Source: Phycisphaerae bacterium (lineage in GTDB: Bacteria > Planctomycetota > Phycisphaerae > Sedimentisphaerales > Anaerobacaceae). From it: a stretch of 46,860 nt of DNA. Positions within the stretch are counted from its first letter, which is position 1. Each line of letters starts with the position of its first letter. Both the position numbers and the translations under genes were made by a program. Below are positions 7,938-14,992 of the stretch, in pieces. The DNA is taken from NCBI GenBank assembly GCA_016782865.1, contig JADHXR010000044.1, positions 1-46,860 of the forward strand, in the 5' to 3' direction. Below the pieces are notes generated by a model that saw only the letters and a program-made list of their open reading frames with translations, was not told the origin of the DNA and searched no databases.

Positions 7938-9017
7938 ATGAAAGATCAACGAAACAAAATGCGGATGGCGCTGGGTTTAATTATAGCCCTTGGGGCAATC
8001 CCACTCTCTTCGGCGATGGCGGGCTTTCTTCTGCCGGGCTACGACCTGCAGGTGGTGCAGTCCGGCCGGGCAATACCCAACGCCGCGGTCAGCTTTCTGA
8101 CGAACCCCGTCTGGATCGACGCCGCTGCCGAAAAACCTTACAGCTTCACCACGAGTTTCACATTGCCCGACGCCAACGAAGTCCTTTTCGCCCGGTTGTA
8201 CCTGAATATCTGGGGAGGGACAAACGAATACACCTGCCGGATCGATACGGCGGTCAATGGAGCCGTTCTCGACGTGGTCGATATAGGCGGCGCCGCTGAT
8301 GCCAATCCGGTTTACGATGCCAATCGGACGTGCGTGTACGGTTCCGGTTACGGCACCTGGCAGGTAGCCTACAGCGGCGTGACGGAGCTATTAAGTCTCG
8401 ACGGCGCCGCCAATATCGTGGATGTGATCATCTCCGATCCGACTGGCCAGTTCGACGGCAGAACGGTGGACGTTACTCTGGTAACGGTATATAAAGATCC
8501 CAACGTCAATCATGCTCTCGATTACTATCTTGCCGAGGCGGACGGCTACATGCGGCGCTCGCCGGGGGCTCCGGGCTCGCCTTCCGAGAGAATTCTTGAT
8601 GTCAATTCGATTGACGTCAACGACGTCTTAGAGGCTGTTTATACCGCGCACTATACCCACGGCACAGAGGGCCAGTTCGACCGGATATACTTCAACGGCA
8701 CCCAACTGGACGGCGACGATGCCGCCATCGGAGCTATGGGCATGTATGGGCCTGACGTGCTGAGTTTTGACGTAACTGACCTGTTGCTCACCGATTCAAC
8801 TGTGCTCTATACTGTGGACCAAACAGTAGTTGGGGCTCCGTCGGAATCTTCCATAATGGCAAAGATAGGGCTTCTGGAAATCAGTCGTCCTTATTGCAGA
8901 GAGCCCGTACCCGGGGACGTAAATGGCGACTGTAGAGTCGATCTTCTTGATTTTGAGATAATGATATCGCACTGGCTCGAATGTAACCTTGAGCCACAGA
9001 GCGCCTGCTGGAAATAA
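7938..9017 (+). CDS. Secreted surface protein with dockerin-like tail (DUF3344-like?)
   Basis: Exported protein of 359 residues with a signal peptide (MRMALGLIIALG...SAMAG). The body is beta-rich and resembles the archaeal/bacterial surface domain DUF3344 (a LYLNIWGG strand, an N-G turn, an 'ANIVDVIISD...GRTVDVTLVTVY' pattern); this match is from memory and tentative. The last 35 residues, PGDVNGDCRVDLLDFEIMISHWLECN, form the dockerin-like tail common on planctomycete secreted proteins. The start at 7938 is fixed by GGAGG seven nt upstream; a longer frame has no such site. It lies 55 nt after the pseudopilin and 8 nt before the binding-protein gene, so it is probably co-transcribed. A role in binding metal or a metal chelate outside the cell is inferred only from context. 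Confidence 0.75.
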   Translation: MKDQRNKMRMALGLIIALGAIPLSSAMAGFLLPGYDLQVVQSGRAIPNAAVSFLTNPVWIDAAAEKPYSFTTSFTLPDANEVLFARLYLNIWGGTNEYTCRIDTAVNGAVLDVVDIGGAADANPVYDANRTCVYGSGYGTWQVAYSGVTELLSLDGAANIVDVIISDPTGQFDGRTVDVTLVTVYKDPNVNHALDYYLAEADGYMRRSPGAPGSPSERILDVNSIDVNDVLEAVYTAHYTHGTEGQFDRIYFNGTQLDGDDAAIGAMGMYGPDVLSFDVTDLLLTDSTVLYTVDQTVVGAPSESSIMAKIGLLEISRPYCREPVPGDVNGDCRVDLLDFEIMISHWLECNLEPQSACWK

Positions 9018-9025
9018 ACCGACAG

Positions 9026-9940
9026 ATGAACAGAAAAGCACAAATAGCTGCGGTGGTCTTGTCAACAGCAGCAAGCATAGCGGTCGCTTTTTGCATAGCG
9101 GCGAACGAGCCGAAAGACCGTAGTTCAAAATTTCTCCGGGAGGTTGTGGACATGGCCTCCCGGCCGGTTCGGATTCCGGTTGAACCGCGCCGGGTCTTGA
9201 GTTTGTGCACTTCAGCGACAGATACGATTGTACGTATCGGAGCTGTTGAACGTCTTGCCGCAATTGATCAATACAGCCTCATCGTGCCCGGCGCCGAAGA
9301 TGTCGTTGTCATCGGCAAAGGCAGCGCCATCTCGCGCGAACAGGTGATAGCCCTGGGGATCGACCTGGCATTCATCTGGTGGTATCAGGACGACGCAGCG
9401 ACTTTGCTTGAGGGATTATCGATTCCGGCGGTGCGAATTCGCAGCGGCAGGATGACTGAAGTGCCGGCGATGATCCGACTGCTCGGCGAATGCTTAAACC
9501 GTTCCCAAATCGCAGAGGCTCTGGCCCGGGAGGTCGCAGAGTACGTACAAAGAGCCGGCTCAAGACCGGCCGCTTCAAGAACGCGAGTTTACCTTGAACT
9601 TTACAGCCCGCTGAGGACTGTGGGCGGCGATTCCTATATCAACGATCTTATAGAGCTGGCAGGCGGCAGGAATATTGCTGTTGCGCTTCCGCCAAACGTG
9701 CAACTTTCAGCCGAGCATCTTATCGAGGCTGATCCTGATGTCGTTTTGTTTGTGGAAGGATTTGCGACGATACCTTTAATCGCCAGACGCAGTGGCATGA
9801 GCGAGCTAACGGCGGTGCAAAACGGGCATGTTTATCCAATCGACCGGTACTGGCTTGTTGCCGGGGCGGGTCTGCCTGCCGCCGAGGAAAATCTTCGCAG
9901 GGTGTTGGCCGGCAATTCTCATTCTGTCCAAGAAAGGTAA
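9026..9940 (+). CDS. Periplasmic substrate-binding protein of metal/metal-chelate ABC importer
   Basis: Cluster A-II (BtuF/FhuD/CeuE-like) binding protein of 304 residues: amino-terminal signal peptide, then the hallmark PVEPRRVLSLCTSATDTIVRIGAVERLAAID, and two lobes joined by a long helix near the middle. The carboxy lobe has the usual 'ADPDVVLFVEG' and 'VYPIDRYW' strands. Family members deliver vitamin B12, ferric siderophores, haem or, in Helicobacter (CeuE with FecDE), nickel chelates. Placement behind a NikR operator makes nickel or a nickel chelate the favoured substrate; cobalamin cannot be excluded. The gene starts 8 nt after the surface-protein gene and is followed 4 nt later by the radical SAM gene. 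Confidence 0.88.
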   Translation: MNRKAQIAAVVLSTAASIAVAFCIAANEPKDRSSKFLREVVDMASRPVRIPVEPRRVLSLCTSATDTIVRIGAVERLAAIDQYSLIVPGAEDVVVIGKGSAISREQVIALGIDLAFIWWYQDDAATLLEGLSIPAVRIRSGRMTEVPAMIRLLGECLNRSQIAEALAREVAEYVQRAGSRPAASRTRVYLELYSPLRTVGGDSYINDLIELAGGRNIAVALPPNVQLSAEHLIEADPDVVLFVEGFATIPLIARRSGMSELTAVQNGHVYPIDRYWLVAGAGLPAAEENLRRVLAGNSHSVQER

Positions 9941-9944
9941 TAGC

Positions 9945-10682
9945 ATGGCATTTTACAAGATAACACACAATCCAAAATACCGATTCGCAACGCTGCACAA
10001 CTACGGCTGCACATTTCGTTGTCCGGTTTGCAGTTACAAGCTTCGCAGCGGAGAAGACGGCAAGGCAGGTCATGCGTATCCAAGGCCGGAACAGTTTCTC
10101 AAAACTGATGAAATCAAGCAGAAGTTGATGCAGGTGGATATTGAAACATTGTTCTTCATGGGCGGCGAGCCAACTATCGCTCCCGACTTGCCGGGATTGC
10201 TTGAGTTTGCCAGCAATACCCTGAAAGTCCGGACCTGCCTGGGCCACACCAACGGCTCACGTCTGCCGATGCCGAATCTGGACGGTGCCAATGTCGGCCT
10301 CAAGGCCTGGGATGAAAAAACGCATCTTGAGTACACGGGCCGTGAAAAGAAGCTCATCTTTGACAACTTCAAGGAAGCGCACGAGGCGGGAATCGAGTTG
10401 AAGGCAAACGTCGTGTATATTCCGGGTTTTGTGGATTGTGACCAGGTCGAGTCGATAGCGGCGTGGCTGGCCGAGCTGAGCCCTGAAATCCCCTTTCACA
10501 TCATGGGCTACATCCCTGTTCCCGGCCAGCCTTTTCAAAGCCCCACGGCCGAACAGATGTCTGACGCGGTCAAAACGTGCCGTAAGTATCTTACCCACGT
10601 CAACAGTTCCCAGTTGAGCAGTGAACAGGCATTGAACCTTGCCGGGCGAGATGACCGTTTTGATGTCAAACGCATTGCATAA
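9945..10682 (+). CDS. Radical SAM protein inside the metal importer operon
   Basis: Radical SAM enzyme of 245 residues. CxxxCxxC (Cys22, Cys26, Cys29; GCTFRCPVC) binds the 4Fe-4S cluster, and FFMGGEPT supplies the GGE-type SAM-contact motif; later strands LGHTNG and LKANVVYIPG fit the partial TIM barrel. The size and layout resemble pyruvate-formate-lyase-activase-type enzymes, with no added SPASM or B12 domain. The substrate is unknown. The ATG lies 4 nt after the stop of the binding-protein gene, and the end overlaps possible starts of the permease gene, so it is tightly coupled to transport. It could make or modify a small metal chelator or activate a nickel enzyme; both are speculation. 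Confidence 0.88.
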   Translation: MAFYKITHNPKYRFATLHNYGCTFRCPVCSYKLRSGEDGKAGHAYPRPEQFLKTDEIKQKLMQVDIETLFFMGGEPTIAPDLPGLLEFASNTLKVRTCLGHTNGSRLPMPNLDGANVGLKAWDEKTHLEYTGREKKLIFDNFKEAHEAGIELKANVVYIPGFVDCDQVESIAAWLAELSPEIPFHIMGYIPVPGQPFQSPTAEQMSDAVKTCRKYLTHVNSSQLSSEQALNLAGRDDRFDVKRIA

Positions 10683-10701
10683 GTCGAATGTGGAAACACC
10701 A

Positions 10702-11724
10702 ATGACATCTGTCTCGCGGGCAAAATGGCTGACGGTCGTTCTATTGACAGCAACACTCGTTGCCGCATTGGTTTCCTTGATGGTGGGAAGCGTCACGATT
10801 CCGCCGGCCCAGGTTCTTGAGCGTTGTTTTGCGGCACTGAAAGGACAGATGTCGAATGATGCGACAGATAGAATCCTGCTTTCCACAAGGCTTCCAAGGA
10901 TAATCCTGGCTGCGGCTGTGGGATCGGCTCTGGCAACGGCGGGACTTGCGGCCCAGACGTTGTTTCGCAACCCTTTGGCCAGTCCCTACATCGTGGGCGT
11001 CTCAGGCGGATCGGCGGTCGGCGCCGTTGCTGCCATGTTGCTCATGGGCAAAGTGGCGGCAATTACATTTGCGGCAGTCCCTGTGTTCAGCGTACTCGGC
11101 GGATTGACCGTGACGGCGATTGTCTTCTTCTTAGGGCGCCGGGGCCATAATGTCGGTCCCGGCTTGCTGCTGGCGGGGATTGCGATTGGCGCGCTATGCT
11201 CATCTGTTACAGCGGCTGCCTTGTATCTGGCCGGTGAGAGGCTTCAAATTCTCGTCTTCTGGCTGATGGGAGGCCTGTGGCGAGCCAACTGGCAGGAGGC
11301 CCTGTTGATGGCGCCTGTATCGGCGGCCGGGCTTGTTGCCTTGATAATACTCGCACCGGCGATGAATGTAGCCTTGGTCGGCGAGAGGTCTGCCCAGGAC
11401 CTCGGTGTAAACATAGCCAGATTGCAGAAACTACTTCTCGTTCTGATCGGAGTCGAAACCGCCGTGGCTGTGAGCCTGACGGGCGTCATCGGATTTGTCG
11501 GACTCATCGTTCCCCACTTGCTTCGTCTGGTTGTCGGCGCCGACCACCGTTGGCTGGTTCCGGCAACGGCACTTGGCGGGGCATTGCTGCTGATTGTGGC
11601 TGACACACTGGCGCGCACGTTGGCGGCTCCCGTTGAGATCCCTGTCGGGATACTCACCGCTGTGGTAGGTGCGCCGGTATTCTTATGGTTGTTACAGCGA
11701 CGAGGCGTTCGGGAAACACTATAA
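10702..11724 (+). CDS. FecCD-family ABC transporter permease
   Basis: Polytopic permease of about 340 residues with around nine to ten membrane segments. It has the BtuC/FecCD hallmarks: RLPRIILAAAVGSALATAGLAAQTLFRNPLASPYIVGVSGG near the amino end, LGVN before the coupling region, and GFVGLIVPHLLR near the end. It forms the channel for the chelate delivered by the upstream binding protein. The start is uncertain: 10702 is used because a GGAAA lies about 8 nt before it. ATGs at 10651 and 10663 and a TTG at 10639 would overlap the radical SAM gene and add up to 21 residues. It ends in TAATG, overlapping the ATPase start by one base, which points to coupled translation. Confidence 0.88.
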   Translation: MTSVSRAKWLTVVLLTATLVAALVSLMVGSVTIPPAQVLERCFAALKGQMSNDATDRILLSTRLPRIILAAAVGSALATAGLAAQTLFRNPLASPYIVGVSGGSAVGAVAAMLLMGKVAAITFAAVPVFSVLGGLTVTAIVFFLGRRGHNVGPGLLLAGIAIGALCSSVTAAALYLAGERLQILVFWLMGGLWRANWQEALLMAPVSAAGLVALIILAPAMNVALVGERSAQDLGVNIARLQKLLLVLIGVETAVAVSLTGVIGFVGLIVPHLLRLVVGADHRWLVPATALGGALLLIVADTLARTLAAPVEIPVGILTAVVGAPVFLWLLQRRGVRETL

Positions 11725-12491
11725 TGACGCTGCGAGCCGAAAACATCATATTCTCCTATAGGTACGGGCGGCTCGTGTTGCAGGGAATCACCCTGGAGAT
11801 CCGGCCCGGGACCGTCACGGCAATGTTCGGCCCCAACGGCAGCGGCAAGAGCACACTGCTGCGTTGCATGAACGGAACGCTTGAGCCTCAATCAGGCGAT
11901 GTAACAGTCAACGGACGAGAGATTCATTCGATGAGCCGTCAGGAGATTGCCCGCCAAATTGCGGTTGTGCCGCAGGATAGCCCTGCGGACGTACCTCTGA
12001 CCGCGAGCGAAATGGTGATGTTGGGCCGGTTTGCACACTGGGACATCTGGGGCCAGGAAATGCCGGAGGACCGAACTATCGTGCAGGAATCTCTCGCCCG
12101 ATTAAATGCAACGGCTCTTGCCGAACGTTCTTTCGGGTGCATCAGCGGTGGCGAACGTCAGCGCGTCGTGCTGGCCCGCGCTTTGGCTCAGCAGGCCCCG
12201 ATCATGTTGTTTGACGAGCCGAACACTCATCTGGATATTTCACACCAAATAGAGCTATACCGGCTGGTTCGTGAGCTTGCTGATGAGGGAAAAGCGATAC
12301 TTATGGCCTGTCACGACATTTTTGTCACACCGATGTTTGTCGATAACGCAGTTCTGATGCACTCAGGAGGCATTCACGCCGCCGGTCCCGCCGCAGCGGT
12401 TCTTACTCCGGATAACGTGGAAGCGGTATTTGGAGCTTCCATAGAAATCTCATGGCAAAAGGATTTTTCCTTTTCTGCGATTTTTACTTGA
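11724..12491 (+). CDS. ABC transporter ATP-binding protein (FecE/BtuD-like)
   Basis: ATPase of 255 residues that powers the FecCD-type importer. Walker A GPNGSGKST at 36-44, Q-loop VVPQD, signature SGGERQR starting at residue 141, Walker B IMLFDEP ending at 166, D-loop and H-loop ACHD are all intact. The ATG at 11724 overlaps the permease stop (TAATG) and is preferred over a longer frame that runs back into the permease. The carboxy end (VFGASIEIS) is typical of the iron-chelate ATPase group. The last codons contain the promoter of the next gene. Confidence 0.92.
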   Translation: MTLRAENIIFSYRYGRLVLQGITLEIRPGTVTAMFGPNGSGKSTLLRCMNGTLEPQSGDVTVNGREIHSMSRQEIARQIAVVPQDSPADVPLTASEMVMLGRFAHWDIWGQEMPEDRTIVQESLARLNATALAERSFGCISGGERQRVVLARALAQQAPIMLFDEPNTHLDISHQIELYRLVRELADEGKAILMACHDIFVTPMFVDNAVLMHSGGIHAAGPAAAVLTPDNVEAVFGASIEISWQKDFSFSAIFT

Positions 12492-12516
12492 AAAGGTAAC
12501 ACGAATTTGGTATCTT
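12488..12516 (+). promoter_or_regulatory. Second promoter of the array (P2), near copy of P1
   Basis: TTGAAA (12488-12493), a 17-bp spacer holding GTAACACG (12496-12503), and TATCTT (12511-12516). GTAACAC is exactly one half of the known delta-proteobacterial NikR consensus. The block aligns with P1 at 22 of 27 positions, but no second half-site at N13 is visible here. It overlaps the ATPase stop codon. Confidence 0.6.
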
Positions 12517-12593
12517 TATGCGCTATAGAAATAATGCGAGCAATGTGCGTGTAGAGTTCAACAATTTCTTAATTCTTTTTGGAGGTATCGGTC

Positions 12594-13577
12594 ATGAAAA
12601 GGTTTATTATTTTAGCAGCAGTTTTGACTTTGGTGCTCGGCGCCATCGCAAGAGCCAACCCCACTGTCGCCGAGGCAACGCACTCGGAGTTTCAGGCGGT
12701 AGATGGTGGCGGCGACCACACATATAAAGCAACCGATAAGGTTATTCTTGAAGGGATTCTGCTGCACAGCCCTGCGGACATGCTTGACCCGACTCCGGAC
12801 GACACAATCACTCAGATGTTCAACCTTGGCGGGACCTGGCAGATTTTTTTCCAGGGTGAAGGTGACGACCATGCAGGTACGGCTGTCTTCTTAGGGCAGC
12901 TTTATAACAATCTGCCGTGGGTTGCGTTCGATGGAGGTTACACAAACGAGGAATTTGTAGCCGAATTCAACCGTCTGAACGCCGCTCAATTTGGCCCGGG
13001 AGATAGAATACGGGTGACAGGTTACTTTCTGTCCTACAAGGGTAAGTTGAACATCAACGAGCAGCACAACAAGAATCCCGACCATGACTGTACTATTGAA
13101 CTGGTGGAGCGAGGGGCAGGTCTGCCCCGACCTGAAGTTGTTGCTCTCGATGACCTGAAGGACAGCAACGACGACTTCATTTTTGACCCATCTCGTCTGT
13201 CCGGCTGCGAGCATTATCAGGCCTGCCTGATAAAGATTGAGGACGTCTATTTCCTGGATGCAGACAACTGGGGTCCGTACGCAGAGCTGACAATAACTGA
13301 TGGTATGAAGAGTTTTCCGATCAAACTGGGACGCGGCAATGGCGTCTATGCCGGCTCGAATAATTTGACCGAGCCTTTCGATGTTATTGGAATTATGGAT
13401 CAGGAAGGCACGGATTTGACCCGCGGTTACCGGATATATGTAATGAACTACGATGGAAACGGTTCGGTGCTGGCCAGCCGGGAACACCGCAGGGCGGACA
13501 AACCCGGCGATCTTAATCTGGATGGTATCGTTGACTACGATGATATGGAAGAGTTGCTTGATGATTGGCTTAAATAA
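12594..13577 (+). CDS. Secreted beta-rich protein with dockerin-like tail, behind P2
   Basis: Exported protein of 327 residues. Signal peptide MKRFIILAAVLTLVLGAIARA, then a body with two similar beta-barrel-like halves: GDRIRVTGYFLSYKGKLNI in the first, then LIKIEDVYFLDADNWG...ELTITDG...FDVIGIMDQEG in the second. This recalls the OB-fold domains of secreted nucleic-acid or sugar-binding proteins, but I do not assign a family. His/Cys clusters NPDHDC and GCEHYQAC could bind metal. The end, PGDLNLDGIVDYDDMEELLDDWL, is the dockerin-like tail shared with the 7938 gene. The ATG at 12594 has TTGGAGG 10 nt upstream. The stop overlaps the next ATG (TAATG). A P1-like promoter about 80 nt upstream suggests the same regulator. 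Confidence 0.75.
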   Translation: MKRFIILAAVLTLVLGAIARANPTVAEATHSEFQAVDGGGDHTYKATDKVILEGILLHSPADMLDPTPDDTITQMFNLGGTWQIFFQGEGDDHAGTAVFLGQLYNNLPWVAFDGGYTNEEFVAEFNRLNAAQFGPGDRIRVTGYFLSYKGKLNINEQHNKNPDHDCTIELVERGAGLPRPEVVALDDLKDSNDDFIFDPSRLSGCEHYQACLIKIEDVYFLDADNWGPYAELTITDGMKSFPIKLGRGNGVYAGSNNLTEPFDVIGIMDQEGTDLTRGYRIYVMNYDGNGSVLASREHRRADKPGDLNLDGIVDYDDMEELLDDWLK

Positions 13578-14239
13578 TGCTTCAAACAATAGACCGATGG
13601 CAACCGGTGAAACGCGCCTTTACTCTAATTGAACTATTGGTGGTCATTGCCATCATTGCTTTATTGATGGGTATCTTGCTTCCAGTAATAGGGCGGGCCC
13701 GCCTCCAGGCCAAGGTCGTAACTGTCAATGCCGAGCTGCGCCAGATCGGGATGGCGCTGGAAGCCTATGCACTCGACAATTACGGCAGATATCCTCCGAC
13801 GCGAGTCGACTGCATGGTAGGAGATCATTTCTATCAGCTTCCCACCGAACTGGTCGAGAGCGGGTATATGCCGGCTCCCCGCGAAGATACCTTCATGGCG
13901 GCGGGCATAGAAGACCGATTCAACCGAGGATACACATACAAGTACAGATCGGTCGGAACGTTAATCTACAACAGAACGGTCGTTATGGACAATGGAGCCT
14001 GTTTGTGGGTTCCCGACGGATTTCCCGATAACGAGCAGGAGGAAGGCTCCGACTACACGAATCCAGAAGAGTCGCCGGTGAGCTGGGTCCTCTACAGCCA
14101 TGGGCCGGGATTTGACCTGGACCGTATGAGGGAGCAGAAGTACCCCGTGCCTAAGAAGACCTGGTACGACCGTCAGACTCAACGGGGGACTATTGTTCGT
14201 ATGCGTCTGATCAACGGTCGTCAAGTTGGGTCATTTTAG
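13577..14239 (+). CDS. Second pseudopilin of the NikR-linked array
   Basis: Pseudopilin of 220 residues. RAFTLIELLVVIAIIALLMGILLP at about 14-37 is the prepilin peptidase site and helix. The body is unlike the 7214 pseudopilin and lacks the H-X9-DG end. Its start overlaps the stop of the secreted-protein gene (TAATG), so the two are translationally coupled. This repeats the pairing seen at 7214-9017, where a pseudopilin and a dockerin-tailed secreted protein are neighbours, but in the opposite order. It may anchor or export its partner; this is inference. Confidence 0.85.
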   Translation: MLQTIDRWQPVKRAFTLIELLVVIAIIALLMGILLPVIGRARLQAKVVTVNAELRQIGMALEAYALDNYGRYPPTRVDCMVGDHFYQLPTELVESGYMPAPREDTFMAAGIEDRFNRGYTYKYRSVGTLIYNRTVVMDNGACLWVPDGFPDNEQEEGSDYTNPEESPVSWVLYSHGPGFDLDRMREQKYPVPKKTWYDRQTQRGTIVRMRLINGRQVGSF

Positions 14240-14303
14240 AGTTGTTGGGCAAAGTTGACCATCGTACAGGTCGGTTGGCCGTCGTTATGAAAGGAGCAAA
14301 AGG

Positions 14304-14903
14304 ATGAGAAGAATTTCATTGGTAGTGGCTGTTATCATAATTTGCAGTTCGGCGATCGGTATCTTGACTTATCCTCGCTACGTGTTGGGCTCTTCTGAAG
14401 AAGACCACCACTTTGTGGGCGCTGTGGGAGGTGAAAATGAGTACAACAGGGGCCAAGCACCTGAAGACTGGTGGGGCCAAATCGAACAGATGCATGGACA
14501 TGTCGGTCCCTGGAACGTTCTAGGATGGCGCATCGGTCAGGCTGCCCTGCGCGAATTCGATACGAAATGGGGTAGGCACGAACTTGACGTCATTTGCTAT
14601 GTTCCCATCAAGACGCCGTATTCCTGCATGGCTGATGGTCTGGTCATAGGCACCGGCAACACCATTGGCCGGCTCGATCTGCGATTGGCTGAGGTTGTAT
14701 CTTTAGACTTCATCCATGTATGCATACGTCGGAAGGATGGTACGGGGCCTATATTGATCTTCAGGCCCAAGCAGACGTACCTAAGGCACATAGATGCTCC
14801 TAAGCCAGAGGAGTTAGAGAAACTCTCACGAGAGTGCAGCAACATGGCAGAGAATGATTTGTTTGAGGTGACGCGGACTATGCCGTCCGAAGCCAAGAAG
14901 TGA
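14304..14903 (+). CDS. Exported FmdE-like protein
   Basis: Protein of 199 residues with an amino-terminal membrane or signal segment (residues 5-22), then an FmdE-type domain (family named from molybdenum formylmethanofuran dehydrogenase operons). MHGHVGPWNVLGWRIGQAAL (63-82) aligns with the usual HGHxCPG...GxRxGxxAL, and PYSCMADGLVIGTGNTIG (105-122) with the CxxDAIQxxTGCTxGK signature. Two usual Cys ligands are changed, CP to GP at 68 and GC to GN at 119, while both His (64, 66) and Cys108 remain. FmdE proteins are suspected metal-binding or metal-delivery proteins. An exported one at the end of a NikR-linked array is consistent with extracytoplasmic metal handling. AAGGAG precedes the start by 8 nt. 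It lies 64 nt after the pseudopilin, so co-transcription is likely. Confidence 0.75.
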   Translation: MRRISLVVAVIIICSSAIGILTYPRYVLGSSEEDHHFVGAVGGENEYNRGQAPEDWWGQIEQMHGHVGPWNVLGWRIGQAALREFDTKWGRHELDVICYVPIKTPYSCMADGLVIGTGNTIGRLDLRLAEVVSLDFIHVCIRRKDGTGPILIFRPKQTYLRHIDAPKPEELEKLSRECSNMAENDLFEVTRTMPSEAKK

Positions 14904-14992
14904 TCGGATCGGCGACGTCCAGGCGAGCACGTGCGCTGGGGACATTCCTGTCAGAGTCTTCATCGCGTTTTTCCCGGGCTCAAACGTCAAGG

